DNA from: Lysinibacillus sp. ZYM-1
GTDB taxonomy: Bacteria; Bacillota; Bacilli; Bacillales_A; Planococcaceae
Length of the DNA stretch: 64,000 nt
NCBI RefSeq assembly: GCF_001308875.1
Contig: NZ_KQ465106.1
Coordinates: 124,001-188,000 of the forward strand
Direction: 5' to 3'
The translations under genes were made by a program, and so were the position numbers. A model generated the notes under the pieces. That model did not search any database, was not told the origin of the DNA, and was given only the letters and a program-made list of their open reading frames with translations. Shown here one piece after another: positions 63,969 to 64,000 of this stretch (position 1 is its first letter; each line of letters starts with the position of its first letter).

Positions 63969-64000
63969 TACTTGATGGTATAATATAGGAATAATAGGGA

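Overview
The window is a low-GC, gram-positive, spore-forming and competence-capable member of the Bacillales. Gene content and order follow the Bacillus subtilis yrv-yrr-yqe chromosomal stretch, but with many local differences. The overall set (amino-sugar PTS genes, intact sigK beside pssA-psd, recD2 followed by an M-box corA) suggests Lysinibacillus or a close relative; that genus call is inference. The density of recognisable housekeeping genes is high. No rRNA, tRNA, CRISPR array or intact insertion sequence was seen.

Region by region. 1-5835: an HPr tail, an Eis-like acetyltransferase, and a PTS IIB-IIA-IIC / MupG-like / GlcNAc-kinase operon preceded by a cre-like site and two NagR/DasR-type operators, read as amino-sugar (probably cell-wall disaccharide) recovery. 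5946-16663: tcdA, three unrecognised genes, rarA, cymR-iscS-mnmA, a TPR protein, an MFS exporter and a small alarmone synthetase. 16905-23905: a lone HisA of the eukaryotic HIS6 type with an unknown partner, recD2, an orphan HpaB-type monooxygenase, then an M-box riboswitch with a leader ORF before corA, and the alaS T-box. 24029-28562: alaS-ireB-ruvX-yrzB and a tandem DUF1292 protein. 28722-34795: an organosulfur operon, MetQ-MetN-MetP-MetQ plus a DszA/NtaA-type flavin monooxygenase and an acyl-CoA-dehydrogenase-like flavoprotein.

34886-42287: mltG, the wobble-uridine tRNA genes trmR-trhP1-trhP2, udk, greA, yrrS, mtnN and a 29-residue membrane peptide. 42357-50489: sigK and pssA (reverse), psd, the yqeG-yqeH-aroE-yqeI-nadD-yqeK-rsfS-yqeM operon, and comEA. 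50510-57430: comEB-comEC, yqzM, holA, rpsT, gpr and spoIIP. 57468-60345: an OatA-like acyltransferase, a possible small gene remnant and a broken PP2C phosphatase with an 8-bp triplet repeat. 60524-62409: lepA. 62462-63970: ends of a deleted prophage, an integrase with two nonsense codons meeting an endolysin fragment.

Functional links: cymR, iscS and mnmA tie cysteine control to sulfur transfer for tRNA thiolation, and trmR/trhP, tcdA and mnmA together modify anticodon-loop bases. sigK, gpr, spoIIP and yqzM belong to or are associated with sporulation. comEA/EB/EC is the DNA uptake locus. The most unusual items are the M-box leader with an extra ORF, the HIS6-type HisA pair, the 8-bp slippage tract, the probable non-canonical comEC start, the SD-masking hairpin before spoIIP and the collapsed prophage.
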